Assembly: GCA_031272565.1 (NCBI GenBank)
Contig: JAISTN010000147.1
Span: forward strand, 1 to 5,738
Direction of reading: 5' to 3'
DNA: 5,738 nt
From: Bifidobacteriaceae bacterium
Lineage (GTDB): Bacteria; Actinomycetota; Actinomycetes; Actinomycetales; WQXJ01
The translations under genes and the position numbers were made by a program. Below the pieces are notes generated by a model. That model was not told where the DNA came from. It saw only the letters and a program-made list of their open reading frames with translations, and searched no databases. This document shows positions 5,205-5,738 of the stretch, piece by piece (positions within the stretch are counted from its first letter, which is position 1; the number at the start of each line of letters is the position of its first letter).

Positions 5205-5738
5205 TCAGCTCTGGCCGGCGGCAGCCAGGTCGGCAGTGGCAGCGGGATCCGCGGCCGCGGCCCTGGCGGCCTCCGCGGCAGCAGTGGCAGCCTCGGCCGC
5301 GGCACGCAGTGCGGCCGCGGCGGCGGCCTCACGGGCGGCGGCCTCACGGGCCAGCAGCGCCTGCTTGACCGGCGCGCCCCAACCGAAATTGCCAATCCCC
5401 CGCCCGGACGGCACCACCCGGTGGCAGGGCACAAACAGGGCTGTGGCGTTGTGTGAACAGGCGGTCCCGGCGGCGCGGGCGGCCGCGGGGCGGCCGGCCG
5501 CGGCGGCCAACTCGGCATAGGTGTAAGGCTGTCCCGGCGGGATGTGGCGCATGGCCCGCCAGGCCGCCTCCACGAACTCGGTCCCCTGTTGGCGCACCGG
5601 CACGGCCATGGGCGCATCCACGTCACCGCGGTAGTAGCGGTGCACCGCGCCGACGGCCCAAGCCACGGCGCCGCCCACAAAGGCCGTGTCGGCCTCGCCC
5701 ACCCACTCGATGTGCTCCGGTTGCAACTCCGGCTCAAC
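5205..5738 (-). CDS. O6-alkylguanine-DNA alkyltransferase (5' end beyond window)
   Basis: A methylated-DNA-protein-cysteine S-methyltransferase of the Ogt/MGMT family (PF01035), which moves an alkyl group from guanine O6 to its own cysteine in a suicidal repair reaction. The active-site motif PCHRVV has its Cys codon at 5424-5426. The helix-turn-helix segment includes the Tyr of YTYAEL, the arginine finger of AARAAG and the Asn hinge of CSHN; the hinge is followed by Ala where most members have Pro. GNFGWG replaces the usual GYxGG-like turn, and LLAREA closes the domain. The frame stays open to the window edge. A TTG at 5726 could be read as a start, but it would put the cysteine at residue 101, about 25-40 residues earlier than in typical Ogt proteins, so the N-terminal domain is probably cut by the edge. 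After the domain come about 45 residues that are mostly Ala with scattered Arg/Glu, likely a long helix and not a family feature. Confidence 0.9.
   Translation of the reverse strand, partial: VEPELQPEHIEWVGEADTAFVGGAVAWAVGAVHRYYRGDVDAPMAVPVRQQGTEFVEAAWRAMRHIPPGQPYTYAELAAAAGRPAAARAAGTACSHNATALFVPCHRVVPSGRGIGNFGWGAPVKQALLAREAAAREAAAAAALRAAAEAATAAAEAARAAAADPAATADLAAAGQS
5322..5351 (-). repeat. 15-bp tandem duplication in the alkyltransferase tail
   Basis: The plus-strand unit ggcggcctcacgggc occurs twice back to back, at 5322-5336 and 5337-5351. On the coding strand it gives the repeated peptide AREAA at the beginning of the alanine-rich tail. It is an exact in-frame duplication, which suggests that the tail has grown recently by slippage. 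Confidence 0.8.

Noticed and set aside
5236..5520. Alanine-rich open plus-strand frame
   Set aside because: It is antisense to the alkyltransferase tail; Ala repeats appear on both strands because GCG/GCC-rich DNA reads as Ala or Gly/Arg either way.

Overview
The window is GC-rich, compact bacterial DNA and most likely comes from a high-GC actinobacterium (Actinomycetota). The basis is the strong G/C bias at third codon positions, the alternative GTG starts, a candidate leaderless TANNNT promoter, and a first gene that closely resembles the actinobacterial LpdA-type NAD(P)H:quinone reductase. The sequence alone does not give a genus. There are six genes, with no mobile element, CRISPR array, tRNA or rRNA.

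Layout. Positions 1-189 are non-coding and end in a short tandem repeat touching the lpdA stop. Positions 190-1614 (minus) hold a flavoprotein of the disulfide-reductase fold that has lost both redox cysteines and the catalytic histidine. Positions 1615-1735 are a divergent intergenic region with a candidate promoter, a small inverted repeat and a three-codon leader ORF in front of lpdA. Positions 1736-4295 (plus) are a tight three-gene operon, Memo - AMMECR1 - radical SAM, with overlapping stops and starts (ATGA, then TGATG). This is the AmmeMemoRadiSam system, a recognised but biochemically unexplained set found in many prokaryotes, whose first two members have human homologues (MEMO1, AMMECR1). 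Positions 4425-5129 (plus) hold a DJ-1/PfpI-superfamily protein like isonitrile hydratase, apparently with its own promoter. Positions 5130-5204 are a convergent gap with a strong GC hairpin and a partial duplicate of its left arm. Positions 5205-5738 (minus) hold an O6-alkylguanine-DNA alkyltransferase whose start lies beyond the right edge and which carries an unusual alanine-rich tail.

How they may work together. Only the three operon genes are clearly a functional unit: tight translational coupling suggests that the Memo-fold protein, the AMMECR1 protein and the radical SAM enzyme are made together and probably act on one reaction or one target. All the expected metal- and cluster-binding residues are present. 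The flanking genes (quinone reductase, DJ-1-like protein, DNA alkyl repair) share a loose theme of redox and electrophile handling, but nothing in the sequence ties them to the operon. The most interesting content is the operon itself; the rest is ordinary housekeeping with some small structural oddities.
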